Origin: Murimonas intestini
GTDB taxonomy: Bacteria > Bacillota > Clostridia > Lachnospirales > Lachnospiraceae
Reading direction: 5' to 3'
Length of the DNA: 64,000 nucleotides
Assembly (NCBI GenBank): GCA_003148945.1
Contig: QGGY01000007.1
Location: 62,001 to 126,000 of the forward strand
Position numbers and translations under genes: made by a program. The notes below the pieces were generated by a model. It was not told where the DNA came from and did not search any database. It saw only the letters and a program-made list of their open reading frames with translations. Shown here in pieces: positions 40,201-48,663 of the stretch; position 1 is the stretch's first letter; the number at the start of each line of letters is the position of its first letter.

Positions 40201-41005
40201 TCAGCAGGTAACGCCCCGGCTCTATATTATATGTAAAACAGTTGAAACTTCTCATCCTCTGAAAATCCAGTTTCCCGTCCACCAGGATCTCATCAAACTG
40301 TACCTCAATCCGGCTATTTCCAGAAGCCGTCACTTCAATCTGGAAAAATCCAGTGGCATTATACGGCAGCGCATACATACAGGTGCCTTCTCCCTCCTGA
40401 ACTTCTTCAGGAAGTGTCTCGGCCTCCAGTCTTTCAAATAAAGGCATCCTCACCTCCCGGTATATATAAGTCTTGTCCGGCTGCACCTCTATTTTTTCTC
40501 TTTGGAATTCTTCCTCGTCCCTTACATAAAAGTGCCCCTTGATTCTGCTCAAAGTATAGGCCTCCGCAAAAGCCCTCTGGAAACTGTAGCGGGGTGCATC
40601 CTGCACACGCTGGCGCAGATCATAAACCGGAATTCCATCCTCACCGGTCCAGGCCTGCGCCTGCTCCCCCAATCTGATTTCCGCTGTCAGGAAAGAGGGC
40701 TGATCCAACGTATCATAGGTGTTTACGTTATAACCCACCACCTCAATCACAATCACATTTTCCTCTTTGCTAAGAAACCCTTCCAACGAATACTCATCCA
40801 CCCGGTAATGGCCGTGGGGCGCTCTGGCCGGGCCAGCCGCCGTAAATACTCCGTTCACCCAAATCCGGTATATACTGGACGCCGCAAGAAAGAGTTTATA
40901 GCCCCCCCTGGGAAGGACTGTCCTGAATGCCAGCTCACAGTTCTTTTCCATGGCCCTGTCCTGCGCCCATACCGGCCGGGCCTTTTTAAACTGAAATATC
41001 CTCAT
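37181..41005 (-). CDS. GH78-like / GH2 (LacL-type) fusion glycoside hydrolase
   Basis: A 1274-residue two-enzyme polypeptide. Residues 1-300 are beta-rich accessory domains of the alpha-L-rhamnosidase type (ASSIYRIWVNGVFTAAGPAR). About 310-648 form the helical barrel: SLDTFMDCPSRERGGWLCDS holds the likely general acid Glu339, and GTLWEHKKPTASCNHGF holds Glu620. The usual GH78 C-terminal beta-domain is missing. From about 651 a complete LacL-like GH2 begins (KWLDEAEVFRVGKLPAHSDH): sugar-binding domain, GVNRHEW, SHYP, acid/base Glu1113 in SLGNEAYAG, nucleophile Glu1181 in ILCEYLYGIGNSGG. It ends after domain 3, as LacL does; domain 5 is the overlapping LacM gene. His540 of E. coli LacZ is Tyr1184 here. 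The GH78 motif is one residue shorter than the classical DERLGW form. No signal peptide. Confidence 0.88.
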   Translation of the reverse strand: MRIFQFKKARPVWAQDRAMEKNCELAFRTVLPRGGYKLFLAASSIYRIWVNGVFTAAGPARAPHGHYRVDEYSLEGFLSKEENVIVIEVVGYNVNTYDTLDQPSFLTAEIRLGEQAQAWTGEDGIPVYDLRQRVQDAPRYSFQRAFAEAYTLSRIKGHFYVRDEEEFQREKIEVQPDKTYIYREVRMPLFERLEAETLPEEVQEGEGTCMYALPYNATGFFQIEVTASGNSRIEVQFDEILVDGKLDFQRMRSFNCFTYNIEPGRYLLTSFAPYTMKYIKIKAEGAAVAGRGSFIEYKHPPVKNKIKTEDGELEIICRAALESFRSCSLDTFMDCPSRERGGWLCDSYFTSSVEHVLTGENILERVFLENFVVNDTFAHLPKGMLPMCYPADHNDGNFIPNWAMWYVLELEKYWERTGDAELIQQAEKRIYALLDYFSGFENELGLLENLEGWVFVEWSGANDKDLVTGVNFPTNMLYARMLQAAGRLYHKSELRNKAEQLRNVIRKYSFNGRFYTDNMRCDGKTLVNSNVCTEVCQYYAFFTGVADTKRDKALWQILLSEFGPERAVHNTYPEIAFTNTFIGQYLRIELLYQNHCYDEVIKNIKSYFLPMARETGTLWEHKKPTASCNHGFDSYVLYWLAGICGIVADIKWLDEAEVFRVGKLPAHSDHLCFLDEAEAEEGNSSFAESLDGSWQFCYSRAPKLRPVDFYREDFDAESFGTIPVPAHIELEGYDHVHYMNKMYPWEGISFRRPADVLEDMPLGCGSFVETDYNPVGSYRKTFDLPERMRGKRIILRFDGVEQAMYVWLNGKFIGYSEDSYTPAEFDLTPYVRGKGNLLCVEVYKWSTAAFLEGQDYFRFFGIFRSVRLLAQPSVHVEDMELRPVLFEDGSTGTLRVGLRASGELQGALTQIRLKDPENHTLAEAVSTLSSKTEVFFEKLAGLRPWSHFTPVLYELQVIVTDVNGEVVEFAVSKLGFRRINIVGKKLLLNGKRLRICGVNRHEWSGRTGRCICEEDMKRDMQVLKRNHINAVRTSHYPNQVKWYSMCDENGIYVMAETNLESHGSWQKLGETEPSWNIPGCSRVWEKAVLDRAANNYELLKNHPSILFWSLGNEAYAGTALAAMDRYYKEKKDGRLTHYEGVTRNRAYETEISDLESRMYASPEAAAKYMEENPAKPFILCEYLYGIGNSGGGMKEYMELFDRFDTFAGGFIWSFMDKALIIKDNVTGREVIRCGGEFDDRPSDYSFSADGIMFADGTEKPAMQEVCYFYEKYEA

Positions 41006-41032
41006 CTTCTGATCACTTCCGTTTCTTCCTTA

Positions 41033-41977
41033 TCATTCGTATATTTTTCCTGCCTCATCAAACAATGCATGAATATTTTCCGGAGGCACGTCCGCCATAA
41101 CAGCCTCATGGCTCGGGGAAATCACAAGCCCTGTGGGGAAAATTCTCCGAAGCTCCCGTACTTTGGCGCGAACCTCTTCAGACGTGCCATTAACAAGCAG
41201 ATCCTGGGTATCCACCCCCGCTTCGATGAGATCCGGTATGATATCCACAATAGAACCGCAGGAATGGTAGATTACTTTAAGCCCATAGCTGTGCGCCTGC
41301 TCCACCAGCTTTTTACATCCCGGAATCACAAAATTGCGCACCATCTCAGGAGATAACATCGGCCCCCTCTGGCTTCCCATATCGTTTCCAATGAGGACCG
41401 CATCCAGCTGTCCTTTGGTGGCTTCATAGAATATTTCATTCGCTTTCAGATAAAACTCTACGATTTTATTATCCACTGCCCTATAGACTTCCGGGTTGAG
41501 GATCATATTCATGAGAGCCGTCTCCATTCCAAAAGAAGCACAGGCATCCTGAAAATGGGCGGACCAGAGCATCCCTAACCGGGTCTTGTCTTTTGGGGCA
41601 GTCGCAGCACGGCGTCTGCATTCCTCCACATCAATGTATTTCTCCGGATTTGGCCACTCAAAGAAAGCCAGATCCTCAACTTCCTGTGCATCCTTGAAGC
41701 ATCCGTCCGCAGTCAGCGTCCTGTCCCGGGCATCCACATTGCCGTCCATATACCAGTCAAAGGCAGCAAAGATAGCAGTTGCCGCAGGAGACTGATAGGG
41801 AACCTCAATGGCATAAAAATCATCCCCCACCGCAATCTTGAGCTCATGCATATTTATCACTCCATAGTATTCAAATAGAGCAGGCTGTGCATGTATATCC
41901 GGCATCCCGAGCCAAGCTGCCGGCCGGTCCACTTTCTCCCTGTTAACAGTTGCAAAAAAACGTTCTCGGCTGTTCAT
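41033..41977 (-). CDS. URO-D/MtaA-family protein with internal deletion
   Basis: 314 residues of the uroporphyrinogen decarboxylase-like superfamily, which includes heme enzymes and cobalamin or corrinoid methyltransferases. Landmarks: MNSRERFFATVNREKVDRPA at the start, DMGSQRGPMLSPEMVRNFVI, GLKVIYHSCGSIVDIIPDLI and VISPSHEAVMADVPPENI. The true heme-pathway substrate motifs are absent, so a methyltransferase-like role is likelier. After IEAGVD the usual block (a second strand and helix ending GGIDTQ) is missing: IEAGVD runs straight into TQDLLVNGTSEEV, about 35 residues short. AAGGAGG precedes ATG. It is the first gene of the GH78-GH2 operon, 27 bases above it. Whether the shortened barrel is active is doubtful. 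Confidence 0.8.
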   Translation of the reverse strand: MNSRERFFATVNREKVDRPAAWLGMPDIHAQPALFEYYGVINMHELKIAVGDDFYAIEVPYQSPAATAIFAAFDWYMDGNVDARDRTLTADGCFKDAQEVEDLAFFEWPNPEKYIDVEECRRRAATAPKDKTRLGMLWSAHFQDACASFGMETALMNMILNPEVYRAVDNKIVEFYLKANEIFYEATKGQLDAVLIGNDMGSQRGPMLSPEMVRNFVIPGCKKLVEQAHSYGLKVIYHSCGSIVDIIPDLIEAGVDTQDLLVNGTSEEVRAKVRELRRIFPTGLVISPSHEAVMADVPPENIHALFDEAGKIYE

Positions 41978-42295
41978 AATATTCCTCCTTAAATTTTTAA
42001 TTATGAAACTGTTTTTAACTATAAGAGCATGATAGAGTTACAACTCCTTTATATTTCCAGTTTATACAGAAGATTTATCCCAGGGTCAATATATTATAAA
42101 GAATAGAGCTTCTTTAAATTTTTAGACACCCCATTATATTAAAAATAAACCGTTGACTTAAAAATTATCGCATATCATTTCCTAAAATTGGAATGTTCTC
42201 TGAAGAATCAATTCTTGCGCACTCCTGCTTTCTGTTGTTATGATTGACATAGCTTCTCAGTGATAACGAAACTACTAAAGAACAGGAGGTATGTT
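41978..42295. promoter_or_regulatory. Divergent control region of the GH78-GH2 and Lpl-type operons
   Basis: 318 AT-rich bases between the URO-D-like gene (minus) and the LplB-type permease gene (plus). TTGACT (42153-42158) is a plausible plus-strand -35 with a poor -10, and TATAAT-like sequence on the minus strand near 42090-42100 may serve the other operon. No clear dyad or cre-like site was identified. Shared control by the AraC protein at 46.1 kb is likely from position. Confidence 0.4.
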
Positions 42296-43228
42296 ATGGA
42301 TAACCGGCAAAAAAAATCTTCGGTCGTCATCCGCATCCGGAAAGAATTGAAAAAGAACTGGCAGCTATATGTGATCATTGGGCTTCCCCTTCTTTATCTG
42401 ATTACTTTCCAGTTTGTCCCTTTGCTGGGAAATGTAATGGCATTCAAGAACTATCGTATTAAGGAGGGAATCTGGGGCAGCCCCTGGGCAGGATTTAAAT
42501 ACTTTGAACAGTTTTTTAACTCTCCCCAATTTAAGAGTATCCTTTCAAACACCCTGCTGCTCAGCTTTGGCCAGCTTATTCTGGGATTTCCGCTCCCGAT
42601 TATTCTGGCCCTTGCCCTCAACGAAGCACTTAGCCCTAAATTTAAAAAGGTTGTCCAAACAGTCTCCTTCGCACCATATTTTATTTCTGTTGTTGTAATG
42701 GTGTCTCTGGTAAACCTGCTGCTGGATCCCCATGTAGGGCTGCTGGCGCACTGGCTTTCCAAAATAGGAATCGAAGGCAATCTCCTGGGAATGCCCAGCG
42801 CATTCCGTCCCATTTACATATTGTCCGGAATCTGGCAGACAACCGGATACAGCGCGATCATTTACATCGCCGCACTGTCCTCCATTGACCCCAGTCTGTA
42901 TGAGGCAGCCTCGGTGGATGGCGCGACCCGCTTCCAGAGGATCCTGCATATCAATATCCCGGGAATCCTCCCTACAATAGTTGTTATGCTTATTCTGGAA
43001 TCCGGAAAAATCATGAATATCGGTTTTGAAAAAGTATTTTTACTGCAAAACGACATGAATATGATAAGTTCAGAAATTATATCTACTTATGTATATAAAA
43101 TCGGCATGGTGAAAGCTCAATACAGCTTTTCCACAGCAATCGGACTATTCAACTCGGCAATCAATGCCACCATCGTAGTTATAGTCAATAAGATTGCCAG
43201 AAAAGTTGGGGAAGGAGGTCTGTGGTAA
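42296..43228 (+). CDS. LplB-type CUT1 ABC permease
   Basis: 310 residues with six helices, of the LplB/YtePlike group that imports oligosaccharides of plant or host origin. LLYLITFQFVPLLGNVMAFK is the typical first helix and loop. The ATPase-contact loop is EAASVDGATRFQRILHINIP. AGGAGG six bases before the ATG at 42296 fixes the start over the longer frame from 42260. The next permease gene starts two bases after this stop. No ATPase is encoded nearby. Confidence 0.9.
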   Translation: MDNRQKKSSVVIRIRKELKKNWQLYVIIGLPLLYLITFQFVPLLGNVMAFKNYRIKEGIWGSPWAGFKYFEQFFNSPQFKSILSNTLLLSFGQLILGFPLPIILALALNEALSPKFKKVVQTVSFAPYFISVVVMVSLVNLLLDPHVGLLAHWLSKIGIEGNLLGMPSAFRPIYILSGIWQTTGYSAIIYIAALSSIDPSLYEAASVDGATRFQRILHINIPGILPTIVVMLILESGKIMNIGFEKVFLLQNDMNMISSEIISTYVYKIGMVKAQYSFSTAIGLFNSAINATIVVIVNKIARKVGEGGLW

Positions 43229-43229
43229 T

Positions 43230-44156
43230 ATGCATATGACAGCTGCTGAAAACAAAAAGAAAAAAAGACGAAGGATTCATATAGGTATGCGCGACAAAGT
43301 ATTTCTGACCGCTGTCCACATCTATCTGCTTGTGACCCTGCTCGTTATCCTTTACCCGCTGGTTTATGTGATAAGCGCCTCCCTCTCCTCTCCCCACGCG
43401 GTCATCTCAGGACAGGTCTGGCTGTTCCCTGTAGATTTTTCGCTGGAAGGGTATATCAGAGTATTCCAGAACAAGACCTTTTTGTCAGGACTGAAGAATT
43501 CCTTTATCCTGTTATTCTTTGGAACATTGGTCAATATTGTTATGACAGTCCTTGCCGCCTATCCGCTTTCCAGAAAAACCTTTGCGGCAAGAAGGCCGCT
43601 GATGTTTATATTTGTGTTCTTTATGATTTTTACCCCCGGCATCGTACCTCTGTATATAGTTGTAAAGGATTTAAATCTGATCAACTCTTACGGGGCATTA
43701 ATCCTGCCAACAGCACTCAGCGCTTACTATGTGATCATTACCAGGACATTCTTTGAGAGCTCCATTCCGACAGCACTCTATGAGTCAGCCCACCTGGACG
43801 GAGCCTCAGAGTTCAAAATTCTGATAAAGATTGTTCTGCCGCTTTCAAAGCCAATCATTGCGGTATTGGCTTTGATGTATGGTGTCACACATTGGAACAG
43901 CTACTTTAATGCACTGCTCTTCATCGATAAGCAGGAAAACTTTCCACTGGCGCTGGTTCTTCGCCAGATCCTGATTCAGAACACTGTAGACATTACTTCC
44001 GTTGCAGACATGAAAACCATGCTGGAAATGGAAGGTATGAGAGATTTGCTGAAGTATTCCATGATTGTAATTTCCAGTATTCCTATTCTTATACTCTATC
44101 CGTTCGTACAGAAGTATTTTGTACAAGGTATGATGCTCGGAGCTGTGAAAGAATAG
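43230..44156 (+). CDS. LplC-type CUT1 ABC permease
   Basis: About 308 residues. A short basic cytoplasmic segment (NKKKKRRRIHIGMRDK) leads to the first helix, with YVISASLSSPHAVISGQVWL after it, characteristic of the LplC/CarB group. The contact loop is ESAHLDGASEFKILIKIVLP and the C-terminus is VQGMMLGAVKE. GGAGG lies 11 bases before the ATG at 43230, which is one base past the LplB stop. It pairs with LplB as the oligosaccharide channel. Confidence 0.9.
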   Translation: MHMTAAENKKKKRRRIHIGMRDKVFLTAVHIYLLVTLLVILYPLVYVISASLSSPHAVISGQVWLFPVDFSLEGYIRVFQNKTFLSGLKNSFILLFFGTLVNIVMTVLAAYPLSRKTFAARRPLMFIFVFFMIFTPGIVPLYIVVKDLNLINSYGALILPTALSAYYVIITRTFFESSIPTALYESAHLDGASEFKILIKIVLPLSKPIIAVLALMYGVTHWNSYFNALLFIDKQENFPLALVLRQILIQNTVDITSVADMKTMLEMEGMRDLLKYSMIVISSIPILILYPFVQKYFVQGMMLGAVKE

Positions 44157-44213
44157 ACTGAGAAATATTAAAACCCGGCCGGCTCACTTTTTGTATAAAA
44201 CTGCTGCCAAATA

Positions 44214-44240
44214 GTTACTGGTCACGGAGTAAACAGTAAT
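44214..44240. repeat. Solo 27-bp palindromic repeat between permease and binding-protein genes
   Basis: GTTACTGGTCACGGAGTAAA followed by CAGTAAT differs at only two positions from the right end of the mobile element at 18931-18957. It is an imperfect hairpin and lies inside the Lpl-type operon, where it could affect the relative amount of the binding-protein message. Confidence 0.75.
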
Positions 44241-44358
44241 ACCAGATATCCGCCCGGGTATTATATACAGCAAAGGAGGTGTCTTTACAATTATTGTCAG
44301 GCAGCTATTCACAAACATCACCATAATATTAACATTATTTACTAACAGGAGGACTCAT

Positions 44359-46011
44359 ATGAAGAGAAAAATTGCACTCATGCTTACAACAACGCTTGTA
44401 GCTACATCTTTTACCGGCCTTACTGCATTCGCCAACGAAGGAAGCAGTTCTATAGTTACAGAGGCAGGTACTTTTCCAATCGTGACAGAACCTACCACCA
44501 TAAAGGTGTTCCTGGTTCAGCCAGCCAATGTTTCCAGTCTTGACGACAATGAGGTGACAAAGGCCATTGAAGAAAAAACAGGTATTGACCTGGAAATCAT
44601 CACTGCAACACAAGACAATGCAAAGGAGAAAATGTCCATCCTTCTGGCCAGCGGTGATTATCCGGATATGTTCCTCGCCACTGGCGTTTCCCATCAGTTC
44701 ACAAATGAAGAACTGATGCTTTACGGAAAAGAACAGGGGATTTTTATTCCTCTGAATGACTTGATTGATAAATACGGGGACAGCATCAAAAATGTAATCG
44801 AAACAGACCCTGACTATGCATCCGAAATCGTTGCTCCGGACGGAAATATTTACGGACTACCCTCCTGGGAGCTTGCCTACCACTGTACCTTCCCTTCTAA
44901 GTTATGGATCAACCAGCAGTGGCTCGATAATCTTGGGCTGGAGGCACCAAAGACCACAGATGAATTTTATGAAGTACTGAAAGCCTTCAAGGAACAGGAC
45001 CCAAATGGAAACGGTATCGCAGACGAAATCCCGCTTACAGGCCTGAATTCCCATGTTTTCCTGATGAACCCGTTTATTTATACAAACAACTTGACTTATT
45101 TCTTTATCAATGAGGAAGGAAAAGTTGATTATGCCCCTATCCAGGACGAATGGAGGGAAGGTCTCCGTTTTATGAAAAAGCTCTATGATGAAGAACTTCT
45201 GGATTCCGGTGCATTTACCTCTTCCAGGGAGCAGATCACAACTCTCGGAACCAATCCGGACGCCGCGCTTCTAGGCGCAGTCACAGCCCTGCACCCCGGC
45301 CACTTTGTATCTATAAGTGACGATAAGCCCCGCCATACGGAATACACCGCGCTGGAACCCCTCACCGGACCAGAAGGCAAAAACTATGCTATGTATGACC
45401 TCACCGCATACGCAGGCGCAAGCTGTGTCATCACGGATGCCTGTGAAAACCCGGAAGCAGCATTCAGACTTGCTGATTACTTGGCAAGCGAAGAAGGCAC
45501 CCTATTAACAACCACCGGCCTGGAGGGTGTTGGCTGGAGAAAGGCAGAAGACGGAGAGCTGAATATCCTTGGAGAGCCTGCAGACTACACACGTCTTGAG
45601 TATACACACGTCAGCGGAGAAGCTCATAACAAGAACTGGGGAAATGAAAACTTTCACTTCACAGGTTCCGAACTTAACGGCCTGCGGGGAAAATGGACAT
45701 ATGACCAGGATATCTATACCCTGAACGGATATGAAAGACGTCTGTTCCAGGAAACACAGAATAAGTATGAGGGACATCAGAATGAGCAGAAATCTTTCAG
45801 CGTATTTTTAGATCCGGAAGTTACCGACACTGCCTATCAGCTGAAGGTCAACCTGGAAGACTATGTAAACCAGAGCCTTGTGCGCTTTGTCACAGGGGAT
45901 CTGGATATCGAAAAAGACTGGGATTCCTACATCCAGCAGATGAAGGATCTTCAGGTAGAAGAATATCTGGAAATTTATAACACAGCATATGAAGCAAAGT
46001 ATGGCGGCTGA
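44359..46011 (+). CDS. LplA-type CUT1 solute-binding protein without lipobox
   Basis: 550 residues, the usual large size for oligosaccharide-binding proteins of LplABC systems. The signal peptide MKRKIALMLTTTLVATSFTG ends TAFA-NEG, a signal peptidase I site with no lipobox Cys. The mature part has TIKVFLVQPANVSSLDDNEV, KEKMSILLASGDYPDMFLAT, IYGLPSWELAYHCTFPSKLW and DPNGNGIADEIPLTG, a calcium-loop-like motif frequent in this family. AGGAGG precedes the ATG. It follows the two permease genes after 200 bases that contain the 27-bp repeat. Cell retention without a lipid anchor is unexplained. Confidence 0.88.
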   Translation: MKRKIALMLTTTLVATSFTGLTAFANEGSSSIVTEAGTFPIVTEPTTIKVFLVQPANVSSLDDNEVTKAIEEKTGIDLEIITATQDNAKEKMSILLASGDYPDMFLATGVSHQFTNEELMLYGKEQGIFIPLNDLIDKYGDSIKNVIETDPDYASEIVAPDGNIYGLPSWELAYHCTFPSKLWINQQWLDNLGLEAPKTTDEFYEVLKAFKEQDPNGNGIADEIPLTGLNSHVFLMNPFIYTNNLTYFFINEEGKVDYAPIQDEWREGLRFMKKLYDEELLDSGAFTSSREQITTLGTNPDAALLGAVTALHPGHFVSISDDKPRHTEYTALEPLTGPEGKNYAMYDLTAYAGASCVITDACENPEAAFRLADYLASEEGTLLTTTGLEGVGWRKAEDGELNILGEPADYTRLEYTHVSGEAHNKNWGNENFHFTGSELNGLRGKWTYDQDIYTLNGYERRLFQETQNKYEGHQNEQKSFSVFLDPEVTDTAYQLKVNLEDYVNQSLVRFVTGDLDIEKDWDSYIQQMKDLQVEEYLEIYNTAYEAKYGG

Positions 46012-46071
46012 TTCAAAATACCCCTGCGTTTTTGCTACAGAATATTAGTAACAAAACTTCCTATAGTAAAT

Positions 46072-46101
46072 GTGGACCTGCTCACTATAGAGCAGGTCCA
46101 C
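46072..46101. terminator. Hairpin between converging Lpl-type operon and AraC gene
   Basis: GTGGACCTGCTC and GAGCAGGTCCAC form a perfect 12-bp stem with a six-base loop. It lies 60 bases after the binding-protein stop and 20 bases below the stop of the convergent regulator gene. T-runs are weak on both sides. Confidence 0.65.
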
Positions 46102-46121
46102 TCACATTCCTCTTTCCAAGT

Positions 46122-48401
46122 TTACTCTTTTTTCATATCATTCCTGAACTGATTTGGACTGGCGCCGTATCTTCTCTTCAAGGCATTGCGGAACACTGAG
46201 GAACTGTTATATCCGATAAGTTCCGCAATCTCATTGATGGTTTTTCCTGTTGTCCTTAAATATTCGATCCCCTTTTCCAGTCTCAGGTCTTCGATATAAG
46301 CAGAAAAATTGATTCCCATCTGTTTACTGAAAAACTGGGACAGATATGGTTCACTCAGTCCAAATGTATCTGCTGTCATTTTCAGCGATATGGACGAATC
46401 TGTATAGTTTTCCTGCAGCCAGGCCGCAATTTTCTGTGCCAGCGTGTTGGCAGATTCCTGCTTTTTCACTTTTACACTATCGCTTATCATTTCTGTACAC
46501 TTCAAAATTGCCGCATAACGCTGTGATGTGGTAGAAAGCCTGTCTATGGCGATCACCTCGTCCCGGAACTTTTTGTCCGGATCCGCCTCCGGGGCGATCC
46601 TGCTGGCCGCTTCAAACAAAAGGCTCCTGAAATTATCCAGAAGATACTTTAAATGCGGCCGGGAAACATTCGTCTGGCTGACTGTTTTTTCCCACAACGT
46701 ACTGACCCACTCTAAAGCTTCCTCCGTATTTCCCTGAAGTATCAGACCGATCAGCCTGCTTGCCTTTTCATAAGAAATCACTGAAACTTCATTGCTGATA
46801 TTCAGCTCCCGATACCTGATATAATTCTGATCCGGCTCAAGGATTCCATATCGCAAGGCCTCCTGCGCCTGCTTATACGACCTACCGATATCCTCAATCT
46901 TCCCTGCAATAGTTCCCCCTGCTGCCTGTACTAAAAGATCTGTCCTGTCATTAAATTCCTGCAGGGCAGGCTTTATCCATACATCTATCTGGTCATACAG
47001 TTCCGGGCCGTTATCGGGAAGATTCCATATGATTTCAAGCCGGTTTAATGAGCTTTCATAAAACAGCACATGCTGTTTTATGCTCAGAATTGCCTGTTTG
47101 ATGGCTGTTTTGCTCTGCTCTATTTCATAGAAATCCATCTCTTTTGTGACACTCTCAATATTAAAGATCATCACATAAAAATACGGATATTCAAAACTGA
47201 TCCCCACCTGTTTACCAAGTTCCATGACAGGTTTTTTCATACCATTTCCCTGAAGCAGGCTGTTAATATAATCACGTTTCAAATAAGGAAGTGAATCTTC
47301 CAGCCGTTTGTTCTTATCCTGCTCCGCCGTGATCAGCTTCTTTGTCTGTTCAAACAGACTTGTCAGATTCATGGGCCTGTCGTATTCGCCCAGGCTTTCC
47401 TTCATCCGATTAAGTGAGTCCGTGATTGGCCTTCCGTATCTCAGTGAAAACCTGACTGAGAATCCAAGACCCATCAATATTGCCAATGCTCCTGCCAAAA
47501 TGTAGATACTTTTGAGATTATCGACCTTTAGAAACACTTCCTTCTGCGGAAGGGCCACTATGTATTTCCACCCATTGTACCCTGACTGCTCCACAAAGGC
47601 AAACACCTTTTCCTCCCCTATGGTAAACTCATTACTCCCCTGAGAGATCTCCTCAATAGGAAAATTATATTTCCAGTCAGTAGCTGCCAGCAGAGAATTG
47701 TCTCTATTTAAAATTGCTGCAAATCCGCTCTCTGATTCTGAAAGAGGTATCAGCATGTCCATCAGCTTCTTTTCCCGGATAAGCATCATCGCAGACACAT
47801 TGCTGCCATCTGATTTATAGGGGAAAACATTCCGGATACAAACAATCTTTCTCTCTTTTTCCTCATCGTTTTTGTCTGTCCCCCCGCCGATGAGCATTGT
47901 CCTGTAATAACCTGCATATGACACATTTTCCAGCATATCCAGCCACACGCCGTAGTCCATGCCTTCTATGCTGAAAAACCCCCTGTAAAAGAAATTGGAA
48001 TCTGTATACACATCATCTGCACAGGCAATGATATCACTCCTGCCGAAATAAAAATAGATCTGATCGATCAGCTCATTTCTATATCTGTAGGCAGATAAAA
48101 AGTCTTTAAAATCACTGATGCTGCTGACACTGCTCCTGTCAGTCTTCAGACTTTCCACCATGCTCATTTTTTTGACTTCCGTCTGAAGCTGCAGCGTATT
48201 AAAAAAACTGTCGCTCTCCCGCAGATATGCGTCCACCGTCTTGCATGCCGACTGGAGCAGCGCCCTATTTTTATCCTCCAGCTCTCCATACACCAGATTT
48301 GACGCATAGAAATATGAATAGATAAAAATCACTGTGGGAATTAGCAATACAACAAAAAAGGATACAAAAAACTGCAGTAAAATACCATATTTTTTTATCA
48401 T
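46122..48401 (-). CDS. Membrane-bound AraC-family regulator
   Basis: 759 residues. Helices near residues 8-32 and 298-320 enclose an extracytoplasmic sensor domain of the Cache-like type. A middle cytoplasmic region of about 300 residues follows, then a C-terminal AraC double helix-turn-helix: MTADTFGLSEPYLSQFFSKQ, and INEIAELIGYNSSSVFRNAL with KRRYGASPNQFR. This one-component architecture goes with LplABC-type transporters in Bacillota. It lies convergent to the binding-protein gene and probably activates both divergent operons at 41-46 kb after sensing an extracellular sugar, directly or through the binding protein. Confidence 0.9.
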   Translation of the reverse strand: MIKKYGILLQFFVSFFVVLLIPTVIFIYSYFYASNLVYGELEDKNRALLQSACKTVDAYLRESDSFFNTLQLQTEVKKMSMVESLKTDRSSVSSISDFKDFLSAYRYRNELIDQIYFYFGRSDIIACADDVYTDSNFFYRGFFSIEGMDYGVWLDMLENVSYAGYYRTMLIGGGTDKNDEEKERKIVCIRNVFPYKSDGSNVSAMMLIREKKLMDMLIPLSESESGFAAILNRDNSLLAATDWKYNFPIEEISQGSNEFTIGEEKVFAFVEQSGYNGWKYIVALPQKEVFLKVDNLKSIYILAGALAILMGLGFSVRFSLRYGRPITDSLNRMKESLGEYDRPMNLTSLFEQTKKLITAEQDKNKRLEDSLPYLKRDYINSLLQGNGMKKPVMELGKQVGISFEYPYFYVMIFNIESVTKEMDFYEIEQSKTAIKQAILSIKQHVLFYESSLNRLEIIWNLPDNGPELYDQIDVWIKPALQEFNDRTDLLVQAAGGTIAGKIEDIGRSYKQAQEALRYGILEPDQNYIRYRELNISNEVSVISYEKASRLIGLILQGNTEEALEWVSTLWEKTVSQTNVSRPHLKYLLDNFRSLLFEAASRIAPEADPDKKFRDEVIAIDRLSTTSQRYAAILKCTEMISDSVKVKKQESANTLAQKIAAWLQENYTDSSISLKMTADTFGLSEPYLSQFFSKQMGINFSAYIEDLRLEKGIEYLRTTGKTINEIAELIGYNSSSVFRNALKRRYGASPNQFRNDMKKE

Positions 48402-48560
48402 GTTTCCCTTCTCTTCTTTTTTACGTTCAAACTTCGGCTTCCTTTGTTAATATTAAGTATATTCCAATTTTAACCTATCCTCAAGGTATTTTGCGGTTAT
48501 ATATCGCAAAACACATGACATATTTTATAATTTTATAAAGAGTTTTCTTAAAAAAGAAAA

Positions 48561-48588
48561 AGGCACCAACCATTTCCGGTAAGTGCCT
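48561..48588 (-). terminator. Terminator of the reductase/flavodoxin operon
   Basis: AGGCAC and GTGCCT close a stem with a second short inner pairing, and an A-run at 48550-48560 becomes the T-run on the minus strand. It follows the aldo/keto reductase stop by about 75 bases. Confidence 0.7.
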
Positions 48589-48663
48589 GCAGAGACTTAG
48601 AATCCGCTGTTTATATATAAATTTAAAATAATAAATACATTTCCGATTTATCAGTCTCCCGTC

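Noticed and set aside
40502-41356. 284-codon plus-strand frame over the URO-D and GH78 gene starts
   Set aside because: It spans two well-supported minus-strand genes and their spacer and has no recognisable product.
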